Positions 10,019-19,043 of a stretch of DNA of 64,000 bases are shown here, piece after piece. The translations under genes were made by a program, and so were the position numbers. The stretch comes from Cyclobacteriaceae bacterium. Its GTDB lineage: Bacteria; Bacteroidota; Bacteroidia; Cytophagales; Cyclobacteriaceae. The stretch spans positions 124,001 through 188,000 of the forward strand of contig JAHBUB010000001.1 of the NCBI GenBank assembly GCA_019638285.1, read 5' to 3'. The number at the start of each line of letters is the position of its first letter. Position 1 is the first letter of the stretch. Below the pieces are notes generated by a model. That model was not told where the DNA came from. It saw only the letters and a list, made by a program, of their open reading frames with translations, and searched no databases.

Positions 10019-11083
10019 ATGGAGATAATCAAATCCCCCAAGATGCTGTACAAGTTGTCCCTGATTCTTGGGTGTATTCTGTTGATGCACAAACCGGTAA
10101 CTGCTCAAGATCCACAATATTCTCAATTTTATGCAGCACCCCTTTATTTAAATCCTGCTTTTGCGGGATCTACCAATCAGGCCCGTTTTGGTATTAATTA
10201 CAGAAATCAGTGGCCGGCCATCGATGCCAACTTCACTACTATCTCCGCCTTTTTTGATACTTATTTAGAAGACATAAACAGTGGGGTAGGGGTAATGTTG
10301 ACACGGGACAGAGAGGGTATTCTTGGTTTGCAATCCATTAACCTTGCGGCACAATACTCATACAACCTGAGTTTAACAGATGGGCTTTCATTTAGGCCTG
10401 GTGTCCAAATCGCTTTATATCAGCGTTCTGTCAATTTTGACAAACTTACTTTTGGAGATCAGTTTGACCCTGCAACAGGAGATGTAATCAATCCTACTTC
10501 CGCGGAAGCTTTAGGCGGAGGAAATAAGTTTTTTCCTGATCTTTCATTTGGCGGACTGTTCTATACACCACGTGCATGGTTGGGTATAGGGGCCCATCAC
10601 ATTACACAGCCCAATCAATCTTTAATAGGAGAGAAGAGCAAGCTTCCAATGAAACTATCTGCGCATACGGGCATTAAATTTCATTTTAGGCCTGGAGTAG
10701 TCGGGTCGGGAATTTATGCCCGTCAAGCAGAGCGCAGCATTGCACCCGCGCTACAATACAGACATCAGGGGGAGTTTGACCAGATGGATATTGGTACCTA
10801 CCTCACTTTAGAACCCTTGATCCTTGGTATGTGGTACAGGGGAGTTCCATTTAAAAAGGTAAATGGTTTTAGTAACAATGAATCGATTGTTCTATTACTT
10901 GGCTTTACCAAAAAAGGAGCAAAAGATATTCTCAATATTGGTTACAGCTATGATTTTACTATCTCCAAGCTAGGACCGGGTAGTGGAGGCGCGCATGAAT
11001 TTAGTTTGGTTTACTCCTGGTCTACGCGTGATCCTAGAAAACCACCTAAGGACAAGTTGATTATTCCGTGTCCTGATTTTTAA
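10019..11083 (+). CDS. PorP/SprF-family type IX secretion membrane protein
   Basis: 354 residues with a signal peptide and the family signature DPQYSQFYAAPLYLNPAFAG right after the cleavage site. Glycine-rich amphipathic strands continue to the end, as in an outer membrane beta-barrel. PorP/SprF proteins partner type B T9SS cargo; SprF is needed for SprB secretion in Flavobacterium. Here the gene is divergent from such a cargo gene (174-bp gap). A second ATG at 10043 gives a cleaner signal peptide (MLYKLSLILG). A near-match to the -7 element (TTAATTTG, 10006-10013) sits just before ATG 10019, which favours the second start. Confidence 0.9.
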   Translation: MEIIKSPKMLYKLSLILGCILLMHKPVTAQDPQYSQFYAAPLYLNPAFAGSTNQARFGINYRNQWPAIDANFTTISAFFDTYLEDINSGVGVMLTRDREGILGLQSINLAAQYSYNLSLTDGLSFRPGVQIALYQRSVNFDKLTFGDQFDPATGDVINPTSAEALGGGNKFFPDLSFGGLFYTPRAWLGIGAHHITQPNQSLIGEKSKLPMKLSAHTGIKFHFRPGVVGSGIYARQAERSIAPALQYRHQGEFDQMDIGTYLTLEPLILGMWYRGVPFKKVNGFSNNESIVLLLGFTKKGAKDILNIGYSYDFTISKLGPGSGGAHEFSLVYSWSTRDPRKPPKDKLIIPCPDF

Positions 11084-11095
11084 AGTTTACTCTAC

Positions 11096-12055
11096 TTACC
11101 TCATTTTACATGAATCATCCAGCCCGATGTGAAGCAGAGCATCTCCTGCATTAATCACCGGGGCATTGTTCAAGCCTATAACGTATCCAGTCGTGGGTGC
11201 CTTGATTTGCTCTTTGAAACCTCCAAACGGATCTGTCATGGTGCCTAGCCATTGATTTTTCTCCACCTTATTGCCGGCAAGTATATTCGCTTGAAATAAT
11301 CCTGCAGTGCGGGCCCTCACCCAGGTAGAGTTCCAGATCACCTTATTCTCTTCACTTGCTTCAGGGGCCCAATCGATCATTTTCAGGTGCTTCATTAATC
11401 TCAATGTTCCCGAAAGACCTGCCTCTATAGCATATGTATCGAACCTGAGGGATTCACCACCTTCGTAAACAATAATGTTTTTTCCTTTTTTACTTGCAGC
11501 CTGCCTTAACGATCGAGGTCTGAATGGAGAGTCGATGGTAAATGGGGCATTAAAGGCAGCGGCAAGCTCTGCATTTTTTTCGTTGCTCATTACACACCTT
11601 ACCTGCGGGTAGTTAGTTCTGGCGGCTCCACCAGTGTGAAAGTCGATCCCATAGTCGATATAGGGAATAACCTCTCGCATAAGATGGTAGGCTACCCGGC
11701 TGGCCAATGAACCTGTTTTGTTTCCGGGAAAAGAGCGGTTGATGTCTTTGCCATCCGGGACTTCTCTGGAGTAATTTAGAAAACCATAAACGTTGACTAT
11801 GGGCATACACACTACAGTACCCCTTTTGGTTCTGTTTAAATCGCTGTCCAATATTCTCCTTACTATCTCTACCCCATTAATCTCATCTCCATGCATGCCG
11901 GCCATCAAAGCGAGGACAGGGCCATCTTCTAAGGCGCGATGAACGAAAATAGGCGTATCTATTTGTGTGTGGGAAGGGAGTCGGGCGATTTTAATATCTA
12001 TTTCTTTTGACTCACCCGGTTTAATTTCCTGACCTGCTATTTTTATCACCTTCAT
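11096..12055 (-). CDS. Succinylglutamate desuccinylase/aspartoacylase-family zinc enzyme
   Basis: 319 residues. The M14-like AstE/AspA fold is indicated by the zinc ligands GMHGDE (His55, Glu58) and IDFHTGG (His140), the substrate-binding DINRSFPG segment and a C-terminal beta domain. The family removes acyl groups from amino acids. It is the last gene of a leftward group with a RimK-type ligase and a retropepsin-like protein, so a role on glutamylated or N-acyl amino acid products is plausible. The true substrate is unknown. A 118-bp gap containing an inverted repeat separates it from rimK. Confidence 0.85.
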   Translation of the reverse strand: MKVIKIAGQEIKPGESKEIDIKIARLPSHTQIDTPIFVHRALEDGPVLALMAGMHGDEINGVEIVRRILDSDLNRTKRGTVVCMPIVNVYGFLNYSREVPDGKDINRSFPGNKTGSLASRVAYHLMREVIPYIDYGIDFHTGGAARTNYPQVRCVMSNEKNAELAAAFNAPFTIDSPFRPRSLRQAASKKGKNIIVYEGGESLRFDTYAIEAGLSGTLRLMKHLKMIDWAPEASEENKVIWNSTWVRARTAGLFQANILAGNKVEKNQWLGTMTDPFGGFKEQIKAPTTGYVIGLNNAPVINAGDALLHIGLDDSCKMR

Positions 12056-12126
12056 GACTTCTTCAGATTAAAGCAGACGTACATATTTATTGTTTGAAAG
12101 TTGTAAAATTATGAGCTTACTCTGAG

Positions 12127-12169
12127 ATTGAATGTGAATCGATATCTATATATCTTCAACACATTCAAT
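12127..12169. repeat. 10-bp inverted repeat between rimK and the AstE-like gene
   Basis: ATTGAATGTG (12127-12136) and CACATTCAAT (12160-12169) are exact reverse complements around a 23-base AT-rich centre that can itself pair partly. There is no T-run on either side, so this is not a normal terminator. It may be an operator or an mRNA-stability hairpin. Confidence 0.6.
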
Positions 12170-12173
12170 AGTA

Positions 12174-13046
12174 TTAAACATTACGTTCAACATACCGAAT
12201 TATTTCTCTGGCGATGTCTTTGTTCGTAGCCCCTTCAATACCTTCCAAACCAGGTGAAGAATTGACTTCCAAAACGAGTGGCCCACTGGAGGATTGTAGC
12301 ATATCTACTCCGGCTACACCAAGTCCCATGGCCCTTGCAGATTTTAAGGCTGTATTTTCTTCTTCGTCCGATAATTCAATGATTGAGGCACTCCCGCCCC
12401 GATGTAAATTGGAGCGAAATTCGCCTTCCTTTCCCTGTCTTTTCATGGCTCCCACCACTACGCCATCAACAACAAAAGCCCTGATATCAGCTCCTCCTGA
12501 TTCTTTAATAAATTGCTGAGCAATAACTCTTGCTTTAAGCCCATTGAAGGCTTCTATAATAGAACTGGCCGCATTATGGGTCTCAGCCAGCACAACACCC
12601 AGCCCCTGTGTTCCTTCTAATAGTTTTAAAACCAATGGGGCTCCACCCACGGATTCGATCACGTGATCAACATCTTTGGTGTAATTGGTAAAAACAGTTT
12701 TGGGCAACCCAACACCTGCTCTTGCTAATATTTGCAAGCTTCTCAATTTGTCTCTTGACCTGACCAAAGCCTGTGATTCAATGGCTGTAAATACTTTCAT
12801 CATTTCAAACTGACGTACCACTGCCGTGCCATAGAATGTGACTGACGCTCCTATACGTGGTATTATCGCATCGATGCCTTCTAAATAAGCTCCGTTATAA
12901 TATATTTTTGGGTTCTTCCTTTCAAGCTCAATGATGCATTTCAAAGGATCGACAACAATTGCTTCATGACCTTTCTTTCTTGCAGCTTCAACCAGCCTCA
13001 TGGTTGAATACAATTTTGCGTTTCTTGATAAAATGGCAATTCTCAT
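12174..13046 (-). CDS. rimK: RimK-family ATP-grasp glutamate ligase
   Basis: 290 residues with the normal RimK layout: an N-terminal pre-ATP-grasp domain ([21 protein letters not shown]), then the ATP-grasp fold with the glycine loop [30 protein letters not shown], and the metal-binding [12 protein letters not shown] near the C-terminus. RimK adds glutamates to the C-terminus of ribosomal protein S6 in E. coli and can make poly-glutamate. It lies directly downstream (36-bp gap) of a RimB-like gene, as in the rim operon of Pseudomonas. The protein substrate in this organism is inferred only. Confidence 0.92.
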   Translation of the reverse strand: MRIAILSRNAKLYSTMRLVEAARKKGHEAIVVDPLKCIIELERKNPKIYYNGAYLEGIDAIIPRIGASVTFYGTAVVRQFEMMKVFTAIESQALVRSRDKLRSLQILARAGVGLPKTVFTNYTKDVDHVIESVGGAPLVLKLLEGTQGLGVVLAETHNAASSIIEAFNGLKARVIAQQFIKESGGADIRAFVVDGVVVGAMKRQGKEGEFRSNLHRGGSASIIELSDEEENTALKSARAMGLGVAGVDMLQSSSGPLVLEVNSSPGLEGIEGATNKDIAREIIRYVERNV

Positions 13047-13082
13047 AATAAATGTTTTGAGCTTATAACCTCAACTTGCTTG

Positions 13083-13511
13083 TTACTTACTGTTTCTTCT
13101 TTTGCCATTGAATGATACATCCTGCTTTGCCACATCAATGAGGAACCTGTTTTTTAATACTCGCCTTCCCAGTAAGATTGGAAACTTTAAATTATCCCTG
13201 TCACTTAAAGAGAACTGAGTTTTGAATGTTCTGCCATGGATTCTTACGGTGGTTTTAATAATGAACCGTAACTCAGCCTGACCAAAGGAATTTTTTATTT
13301 CTCTTTGATCGTATTCATCAAAGGTAAACTTCATTCCGGTAAATTCAGGGTGTTCCTCGTCCAATAATATAAATTCAAGCTTACCATTTACCAATTGAAC
13401 ATTGGAACAATGAAGTGCGCTTGTATAGGCACCGGTATCAATTTTTGCCTGAATATTAGAAAGTCCTAGCCCTGGCAAATCTACACGGTCTGATCGTCCT
13501 AAAATGAGCAT
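13083..13511 (-). CDS. Retropepsin-like / putative zinc protease (PF05618-type), RimB-like
   Basis: 142 residues. It contains the aspartic-protease-like loop DTGAYTSALHC (Asp25-Thr-Gly-Ala) and later FPILLGRRVL, the pattern of the small retropepsin-like family annotated as ATP-dependent zinc protease. Homologues sit beside rimK and are called RimB in Pseudomonas, where they take part in the RimK system. It is first in the leftward group followed by rimK and the AstE-like deacylase. Whether it really has protease activity is not shown by the sequence. Confidence 0.82.
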   Translation of the reverse strand: MLILGRSDRVDLPGLGLSNIQAKIDTGAYTSALHCSNVQLVNGKLEFILLDEEHPEFTGMKFTFDEYDQREIKNSFGQAELRFIIKTTVRIHGRTFKTQFSLSDRDNLKFPILLGRRVLKNRFLIDVAKQDVSFNGKRRNSK

Positions 13512-13606
13512 GACGTAGGTGAAAGGTTAATATTTAAATAAAATGCTAAGCTAAATAAGCTGACAATAAAGGGAATAGCCAGGTTAGCTCAAAATTGGAT
13601 AAAAAT

Positions 13607-13627
13607 AAAGCCCCACAAGGGGGCTTT
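13607..13627 (-). terminator. Intrinsic terminator after the DUF2911 gene
   Basis: The stem AAAGCCCC/GGGGCTTT with a 5-base loop lies 22 bases past the stop of the DUF2911 gene. On the minus strand it is followed by ATTTTTATCC. The flanking A-tract would also allow some termination on the plus strand. Confidence 0.8.
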
Positions 13628-13648
13628 AAAAACTTTAAAATTAATTTA

Positions 13649-14149
13649 TTATTTGGAAACAGTAAATGCCACCTGGGTGTTTTCCCATTTCATTACCACT
13701 TTATTTCCCACCACTGCAATGTTGAAAGTTTCCACAAAACTGTCTGTCTTTGAGGGTTTTACTTTCACCCTTAAGACATCGTCTTTCTCATTGTAAGTAG
13801 CAGAACCCCATTCGATTGTCTTATTAATTATGATGGTCCATTCTGCTTCACCGGGAATAGTAAATAAAGCATACTTTCCTTTGGCGATGGCTTTGCCCTC
13901 TACTTTGGCATCAGCACTAAACTCAATGGAGGTAGTAGCATTGGCACCTGTTCTCCACACTTCACCGTAAGGCACAAGGCCTCCCATAATTTTTCTTCCT
14001 TTGGCGGAGGGTTGGTGGTAATCCACCACTACTGATAGTCCATCGATTTTACCTTCCGCTTTGCCTGGAGGGCTAGCCATCGGTTTTTGAGCTACTGCGG
14101 TAGCGGCAGCAAAAACGACCAGCATTAAAAGCACATTGATTCGAATCAT
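13649..14149 (-). CDS. DUF2911 secreted protein
   Basis: 166 residues with a signal peptide (1-20, ending TAVA-Q) and the conserved DUF2911 features VDYHQPSAKGRKI, GGLVPYGEVWRTGANA and KGKYALFTIPG. The family is common in Bacteroidota and has no known function; it is predicted to be periplasmic or surface exposed. Monocistronic by context, with its own terminator. Confidence 0.9.
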   Translation of the reverse strand: MIRINVLLMLVVFAAATAVAQKPMASPPGKAEGKIDGLSVVVDYHQPSAKGRKIMGGLVPYGEVWRTGANATTSIEFSADAKVEGKAIAKGKYALFTIPGEAEWTIIINKTIEWGSATYNEKDDVLRVKVKPSKTDSFVETFNIAVVGNKVVMKWENTQVAFTVSK

Positions 14150-14317
14150 AATTAAATCTAGTTTGGTTTTTAGTTAGCAAATGCAAAAGTGCCCCTTTCA
14201 TTAAAGTGCTTTTCTGCATTATTAAAAATAAGTTGAAACTATCTGGCTAAACGGCTGAAGTAGTGGTAAGGTTACTTTATCCTTCGATTTCATGGATAGA
14301 TGGATAGAAAATGTCAC

Positions 14318-15649
14318 CTACTTACCAAATGGATTTAATGCCGAAAGGGCTCTTTTTCCTCCACCCATTTTGTTCATGGTCTTCATCATTTTGCGCATTT
14401 GCTCAAATTGCTTCAATAATTGGTTTACTTGCTGTACGCTATTTCCACTTCCTTTGGCAATCCTGTTTTTTCTACTGGGATTAATTTTATCCGGATTAGT
14501 CCTTTCTTCATTGGTCATCGACCGAATGATTGCTTCAATGGGCTTGAAAGAGTCGTCATTAATATCAGCATCTTTTAATGCTTTGCCCATGCCAGGAATC
14601 ATTCCCATAAGACTTTTCATGTCTCCCATTTTCTTGATTTGCTCTAACTGTGAGAGGAAGTCATTAAAATCGAATTGATTCTTTCTAAATTTTTTATTGA
14701 GCCGTTGTGCCTCTTCTTCATCAAAATTTTGTTGTGCTTTCTCGACCAAGCCTACTACATCACCCATACCCAGGATTCTTCCTGCCATCCGATCTGGATA
14801 GAAACGGTCAATGGCCTCCATTTTTTCCCCTGAGCTGATAAACTTAATGGGCTTGTCTACCACTTTGCGAATGGACAGAGCAGCACCACCCCGGGTATCA
14901 CCGTCTAGTTTTGTCAGCACTACTCCGTTGAAATCGAGGCGCTCGTTAAATGTTTTGGCGGTGTTTACCGCATCCTGACCCGTCATGGAATCCACAACAA
15001 AAAGCGTTTCCGAAGGATTGATCGCTTTCTTCAAATCAGCGATCTCATTCATCATCGCTTCATCCACGGCCAGACGTCCAGCAGTATCTACTATTAGTAC
15101 ACTGATATTATTTTTCTTTGCGTGGTCAATAGCAGCCTTGGCAATCTTTACTGTATTCTTGTTATCGGGCTCAGCGTAGACCTCAACCCCAATTTGTTCA
15201 CCCAAGACTTTCAATTGATCAATGGCAGCAGGACGATAAATATCACAGGCAGCCAGCATTACCTGCTTTCCCTGACGCTTCAGGTAGTTGGCAAGTTTTC
15301 CCGAGAAAGTTGTTTTACCGGATCCTTGAAGACCCGCAATAAGCACGACTGCAGGTGATCCACTGAGTTTGATATCTTCACTTTGCCCGCCCATCAGGGA
15401 AGTGAGTTCATCATTGGTTACTTTCACCAACAATTGACTGGGCGAAACCGCAGTGAGTACATCCATGCCTATGGCTTTCGCCTTGATGTCATCTGTAACT
15501 TCTTTGGCAACCTTATAATTAACGTCAGCATCAATTAAAGCTTTCCTAATTTCTTTAACCGTGGTAGCAACGTTGATTTCCGTGATTCTACCTTGTCCTT
15601 TAAGGGTTTGGAAGGCTTTATCCAGCTTGAGACTTAAACTATCGAACAT
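14318..15649 (-). CDS. ffh: Signal recognition particle protein Ffh
   Basis: 443 residues: N domain (1-90), G domain with GLQGSGKTT, DTAGR and TKLDGD, and a methionine-rich M domain from about 300 (KMGDMKSLMGMIPGMG, then EQMRKMMKTMNKMGGG at the end). This GTPase binds 4.5S RNA and targets nascent membrane proteins to the translocon. A full promoter is visible upstream on the minus strand (15673-15704), giving a leader of about 20 bases. Confidence 0.98.
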   Translation of the reverse strand: MFDSLSLKLDKAFQTLKGQGRITEINVATTVKEIRKALIDADVNYKVAKEVTDDIKAKAIGMDVLTAVSPSQLLVKVTNDELTSLMGGQSEDIKLSGSPAVVLIAGLQGSGKTTFSGKLANYLKRQGKQVMLAACDIYRPAAIDQLKVLGEQIGVEVYAEPDNKNTVKIAKAAIDHAKKNNISVLIVDTAGRLAVDEAMMNEIADLKKAINPSETLFVVDSMTGQDAVNTAKTFNERLDFNGVVLTKLDGDTRGGAALSIRKVVDKPIKFISSGEKMEAIDRFYPDRMAGRILGMGDVVGLVEKAQQNFDEEEAQRLNKKFRKNQFDFNDFLSQLEQIKKMGDMKSLMGMIPGMGKALKDADINDDSFKPIEAIIRSMTNEERTNPDKINPSRKNRIAKGSGNSVQQVNQLLKQFEQMRKMMKTMNKMGGGKRALSALNPFGK

Positions 15650-15672
15650 GTGTATATTTCAATTTGAGGGCT

Positions 15673-15704
15673 CAAATTTAAGACCTTGATAGGGGGTAAC
15701 CAAA
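15673..15704 (-). promoter_or_regulatory. Promoter of ffh (TTTG-N20-TAAATTTG)
   Basis: Read on the minus strand: -33 TTTG (15704-15701), 20-bp spacer, -7 TAAATTTG (15680-15673). Both boxes and the spacing match the Bacteroidota sigma-ABfr consensus. The -7 box ends 23 bases before the ffh start codon. Confidence 0.8.
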
Positions 15705-15777
15705 TCCTGAAAAAGGGGATAGAGGTCATTTTTCGTTCAATTGATTATAACTCCTGAATTTATTGGCACAAAAACTT

Positions 15778-16971
15778 TCACCTAGACCTAAAAAAGAATA
15801 TAGGACAGGCTTCCCCTTTTTTGAAATTGGTTTTTCCTTCACCTAATTCCATAAAGGCATTTACTTCCTTCAAGTTGGCAAAGTCACCTGAGCCTCCTCC
15901 TGTGATGGGATAAGCGATTTGTTTTCCCAATTCGTTCCCAATATTAACTTGTAAGAAATAAGTGAGATCACCATGGAGGGTATAGTCGCTGGCCAGAATA
16001 GCATGCTCGGTGTTTTCTGAAAGACCCCAGCTTTTTTGTAACCACGGTTTTATATACTTGTAAAAGCACATGAAGGTAGAAACAGGATTGCCGGGCAATG
16101 CGAACACAGTTTTGCTGGCTGTACTGCCAAACCAAAATGGTTTGCCCGGCTTTTGTTTCACTTTGTGAAAGTGCTTTCTAACCCCCAGTTGGCTTAGCAC
16201 TTCTGGTATGAAATCGAACTTACCTTTGGACACACCCCCTGAAAGAATGATCAAATCATGTTTTTGGAGAATTTCTGCTAGTTCTTTTTTGATGACTTCC
16301 TTATTGTCACGCAGATGAAAAAGTTGTGCCCCGCACCCCATCCACTTCAAGCCTGCTTGAAGTGCATAACTGTTGGATCTTCTGATTTGGTGTGCCTCAG
16401 GAGTTTTATCAATGTCCACAAGCTCATCCCCGGTAGAAATGATAGCGGCTCTGGGGATAGACTTGACCAGCACATTGGCTTTTCCCACTGAAGCAATCAA
16501 AGCAATTTCAGAAGGGGACAACTGTGTTCCTTCTTTTAACAGCACTTGGTTTTGTTGGGCATCCTGGCCTTGGGTGTGCACATTTTGATTGGATTTAATC
16601 TCAGAGATAAGAATGGTAGCCTTGTTGTTTTTTATTTCCAAGTCTTCGTATCTGATGACTGTGTCAGTATTTATAGGAAGAGGTGCGCCAGTCATTACTT
16701 CCAAACAATTCATTTTATGGCTGAGGGATTTTTGAGGTACCCCAGCGGCCGCCATCCCCTCAATCTCAAAAGTGACATGCCCCAGGCTAAACTGATCATA
16801 TTGGATGGCGATTCCATCCATCGCCACTCGATTGAAAGGAGGAAAGTCACGGTCGGCCAGAATGGGTTCTGCCAACACCCTATTTATTGCTTGAGAAATA
16901 GGAATCCTTTCTGGAATGGGTGAAAAAAGGTGGGATTCAATTGCTAATGTGGCTTCGGAAACGCTTACCAT
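15778..16971 (-). CDS. moeA: Molybdopterin molybdenumtransferase MoeA
   Basis: 397 residues. Domains in MoeA order: N-terminal region with ADRDFPPFNRVAMDGIA, the MPT-binding MoCF_biosynth domain with ISTGDELVD, IILSGGVSKGKFDF and FALPGNPVSTF, and a C-terminal beta domain. MoeA inserts molybdate into adenylyl-molybdopterin. The start codon at 16971 is 65 bases from the divergent moaC start at 17037, so the two share an upstream region. Confidence 0.95.
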   Translation of the reverse strand: MVSVSEATLAIESHLFSPIPERIPISQAINRVLAEPILADRDFPPFNRVAMDGIAIQYDQFSLGHVTFEIEGMAAAGVPQKSLSHKMNCLEVMTGAPLPINTDTVIRYEDLEIKNNKATILISEIKSNQNVHTQGQDAQQNQVLLKEGTQLSPSEIALIASVGKANVLVKSIPRAAIISTGDELVDIDKTPEAHQIRRSNSYALQAGLKWMGCGAQLFHLRDNKEVIKKELAEILQKHDLIILSGGVSKGKFDFIPEVLSQLGVRKHFHKVKQKPGKPFWFGSTASKTVFALPGNPVSTFMCFYKYIKPWLQKSWGLSENTEHAILASDYTLHGDLTYFLQVNIGNELGKQIAYPITGGGSGDFANLKEVNAFMELGEGKTNFKKGEACPIFFFRSR

Positions 16972-16980
16972 GATTATTTA

Positions 16981-16988
16981 TAACTTTG
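16981..16988 (+). promoter_or_regulatory. -7 promoter element (TAACTTTG) for moaC-mobA
   Basis: A perfect TAnnTTTG on the plus strand, 48 bases before the moaC start. No TTG was found at the usual 19-20 bp distance, so strength is uncertain. Confidence 0.5.
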
Positions 16989-17036
16989 AAATGCGACTTA
17001 ACAGAAATAGATAATAATTATTAAAGTTAATGAAAT

Positions 17037-17522
17037 ATGAAGCCCAAACTCTCACACATAAATGCCAGTGGTAATCCTTTGATGGTGGATGTTTCTGATA
17101 AGAATGCCACAAAGCGAATCGCCAGGGCACAGGCCGTTGTAAATGTAGGCCCCGAAATTATAGCCTTGATTAAAGATCAGGAGATTATGACAAAGAAAGG
17201 CCCTGTGTTTCAAACCGCAATTATTGCCGGAGTATTGGGGGCCAAACAAACATCTTCCCTGATTCCTTTGTGTCATCCTATTGGGTTAGAGGATTGCCAG
17301 GTGAATATTAAAGCAATTGGCGACAGGATAGTGATTGACACGTCTGCCACAATTACATCCAAAACTGGGGTAGAGATGGAGGCGCTTACAGCTGCCTCGG
17401 TGGCGGCACTTACCATTTATGACATGTGCAAGGCCATGTCGCACTATATAGTAATTGAAGAAATTAAGTTGATGGAAAAGACAGGAGGGAAGAGCGACTT
17501 CAAAAGAGATGAAACCGATTAA
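17037..17522 (+). CDS. moaC: Cyclic pyranopterin monophosphate synthase MoaC
   Basis: 161 residues, the normal length. It carries the family motifs SLIPLCHPIGLEDC and TGVEMEALTAASVAALTIYDMCKA-type helix, with catalytic lysines near the C-terminus (GGKSDFKR). It converts the MoaA product to cPMP, the first stable Moco intermediate. Its last 14 bases overlap mobA, indicating translational coupling. Confidence 0.97.
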   Translation: MKPKLSHINASGNPLMVDVSDKNATKRIARAQAVVNVGPEIIALIKDQEIMTKKGPVFQTAIIAGVLGAKQTSSLIPLCHPIGLEDCQVNIKAIGDRIVIDTSATITSKTGVEMEALTAASVAALTIYDMCKAMSHYIVIEEIKLMEKTGGKSDFKRDETD

Positions 17523-18084
17523 TACCCCAGCACTATATGGATTGGTATTAGAAGGAGGTCTTAGTTCCCGTATGGGGAAAAGCAAAGCCCACCTAACCTA
17601 CCATAATCTCCCGCAGCGAGATCATGTTTTTGAATTATTAAAAAAAGTGTGCGTTAGCGTTTATTATTCGGCCAATAGCCAAGCACCGGTGGATGATCAA
17701 ACAATAGTGGATGCTTACCCCTTTCAAGGGCCACTCAATGGAATTTTAAGTGCTTTTAATCATAAGCCAGGGGTGGCATGGCTAACAGTACCGGTCGATA
17801 TGCCGCTTGTGAACGAGGCAATTATTCGGTTTTTAATTGATCATAGGGATGCAGATAAAGTTGCTACCTGCTTTTATGATTCTGATGGTAAATTTCCTGA
17901 GCCATTGCTTACTATTTGGGAACCTAATAATACTTCATTAGATGCATTTTATGCAAAAGGAAGAATTAGTCCCCGGGAATTTTTAATGACCGCCAACACT
18001 AAACTTTTGCAAATACCAGATCAGAATGCCCTTAGAAATGTTAACACCCCAGAGGATTTTGATGATTTTTTAAGTACGCGATAA
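17509..18084 (+). CDS. mobA: Molybdenum cofactor guanylyltransferase MobA-like
   Basis: 191 residues with the nucleotidyltransferase signature LVLEGGLSSRMGKSKAHL near the N-terminus and VPVDMPLVNEAI (metal-binding Asp). MobA attaches GMP to Moco to form MGD for DMSO-reductase family enzymes. The first loop reads EGG where AGG is usual. It overlaps moaC by 14 bases. A guanylyl rather than cytidylyl specificity is inferred from overall resemblance. Confidence 0.85.
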   Translation: MKPINTPALYGLVLEGGLSSRMGKSKAHLTYHNLPQRDHVFELLKKVCVSVYYSANSQAPVDDQTIVDAYPFQGPLNGILSAFNHKPGVAWLTVPVDMPLVNEAIIRFLIDHRDADKVATCFYDSDGKFPEPLLTIWEPNNTSLDAFYAKGRISPREFLMTANTKLLQIPDQNALRNVNTPEDFDDFLSTR

Positions 18085-18351
18085 GAAATTAAAAGAAAAC
18101 TGAAAATCCTATAGAAACATTACAGGGCAGGCATTCGCATGCTTTTACCAATAATTGTTTGCTCAATTGCTTTCACTACATCTGGCTAACTTCTTATTGA
18201 TCAGCGATTGATAATTATGGTTTTAGGTTTCTGTTATTCGAATGGCTTTTTAACCCTGATAGGATTGGAACTAATTATTAATAAAATTGCTTTAAAGAGT
18301 ACATCCCGCTCATTGACTTTAAAAGTAAAAGAAATGGTAAAGTGTCATTCC

Positions 18352-18359
18352 TAGCTTTG
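18352..18359 (+). promoter_or_regulatory. -7 promoter element (TAGCTTTG) for a small membrane protein
   Basis: A perfect TAnnTTTG, 24 bases before ATG 18384 (12 before ATG 18372). No -33 TTG at the ideal spacing. The rest of the 18085-18371 gap shows no gene or clear hairpin. Confidence 0.5.
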
Positions 18360-18383
18360 TAGTCAATTCAAATGGTTGTGATT

Positions 18384-18515
18384 ATGAATACAGCAGAAAA
18401 AACATCTGGACATTTTAATCCTATCAATCGGAGTCTAACAGTTATTTTTGTTACTGGTTTTCTTATTGCAGTAGCTATTGTCACTATGGGTATTGTACTG
18501 GTGAATCAATTGTAA
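18384..18515 (+). CDS. Small single-helix membrane protein (43 aa), unknown
   Basis: A 43-residue frame, MNTAEKTSGHFNPINRSL followed by one hydrophobic helix (VIFVTGFLIAVAIVTMGIVL) and a short tail. An in-frame ATG at 18372 would add four residues. It sits alone between mobA and the convergent moaE, with a consensus -7 element upstream. The soluble head plus one helix and the promoter support a real gene; function is unknown. Confidence 0.5.
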   Translation: MNTAEKTSGHFNPINRSLTVIFVTGFLIAVAIVTMGIVLVNQL

Positions 18516-18531
18516 AGAGAATTGGATTCAA

Positions 18532-18963
18532 TTAATTAGTGGGCGTAGCTATGTTTGGACGTGCGTCAACCCACTCCTCACCATCTTCAAATACCTCTTT
18601 TTTCCAAATGGGGGCTTTTGCCTTTACGTTGTCAATAATGTATTGGCAGGCCTCAAAAGATTCTTTGCGATGAGGTGTTGAAACCACCACCACCACAGCT
18701 ACTTCCCCGGGTTTTAAAGTGCCAATTCGATGGCTTACTGCCCATCCAAGCAAGTTCCATTTGTTGGCTGCCTCATCAATTACTTTGCGGATTTCGGCCA
18801 CAGCCATCGCCTCATAGGCCTCATATTCTAACCACACCACATTCTTACCCTGTGCATTGTTTCTAACGGTACCTATAAAAACATTCACGGCCCCTGCACT
18901 TAAGCTAGAAGCTGTTTCAATGACTTTCTGAACATCGATGGCTTTCTCTGTGATTTTGATCAT
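18532..18963 (-). CDS. moaE: Molybdopterin synthase catalytic subunit MoaE
   Basis: 143 residues. The conserved features are GTVRNNAQGKNVVWLEYEAY, HRIGTLKPGEVAVVV, and the catalytic lysine region PHRKESFEACQYIID...APIWKKEVFEDG. With MoaD it inserts two sulfurs into cPMP to make molybdopterin. It lies 80 bases downstream of moaD on the same strand, as its partner should. Confidence 0.96.
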   Translation of the reverse strand: MIKITEKAIDVQKVIETASSLSAGAVNVFIGTVRNNAQGKNVVWLEYEAYEAMAVAEIRKVIDEAANKWNLLGWAVSHRIGTLKPGEVAVVVVVSTPHRKESFEACQYIIDNVKAKAPIWKKEVFEDGEEWVDARPNIATPTN

Positions 18964-19043
18964 GATTTATCAGGTTGATGGAAAAATAGATAATTGAATA
19001 TAACACTTGAGCCACAGAGATCAAAAATTGAATCATCTTTTGG

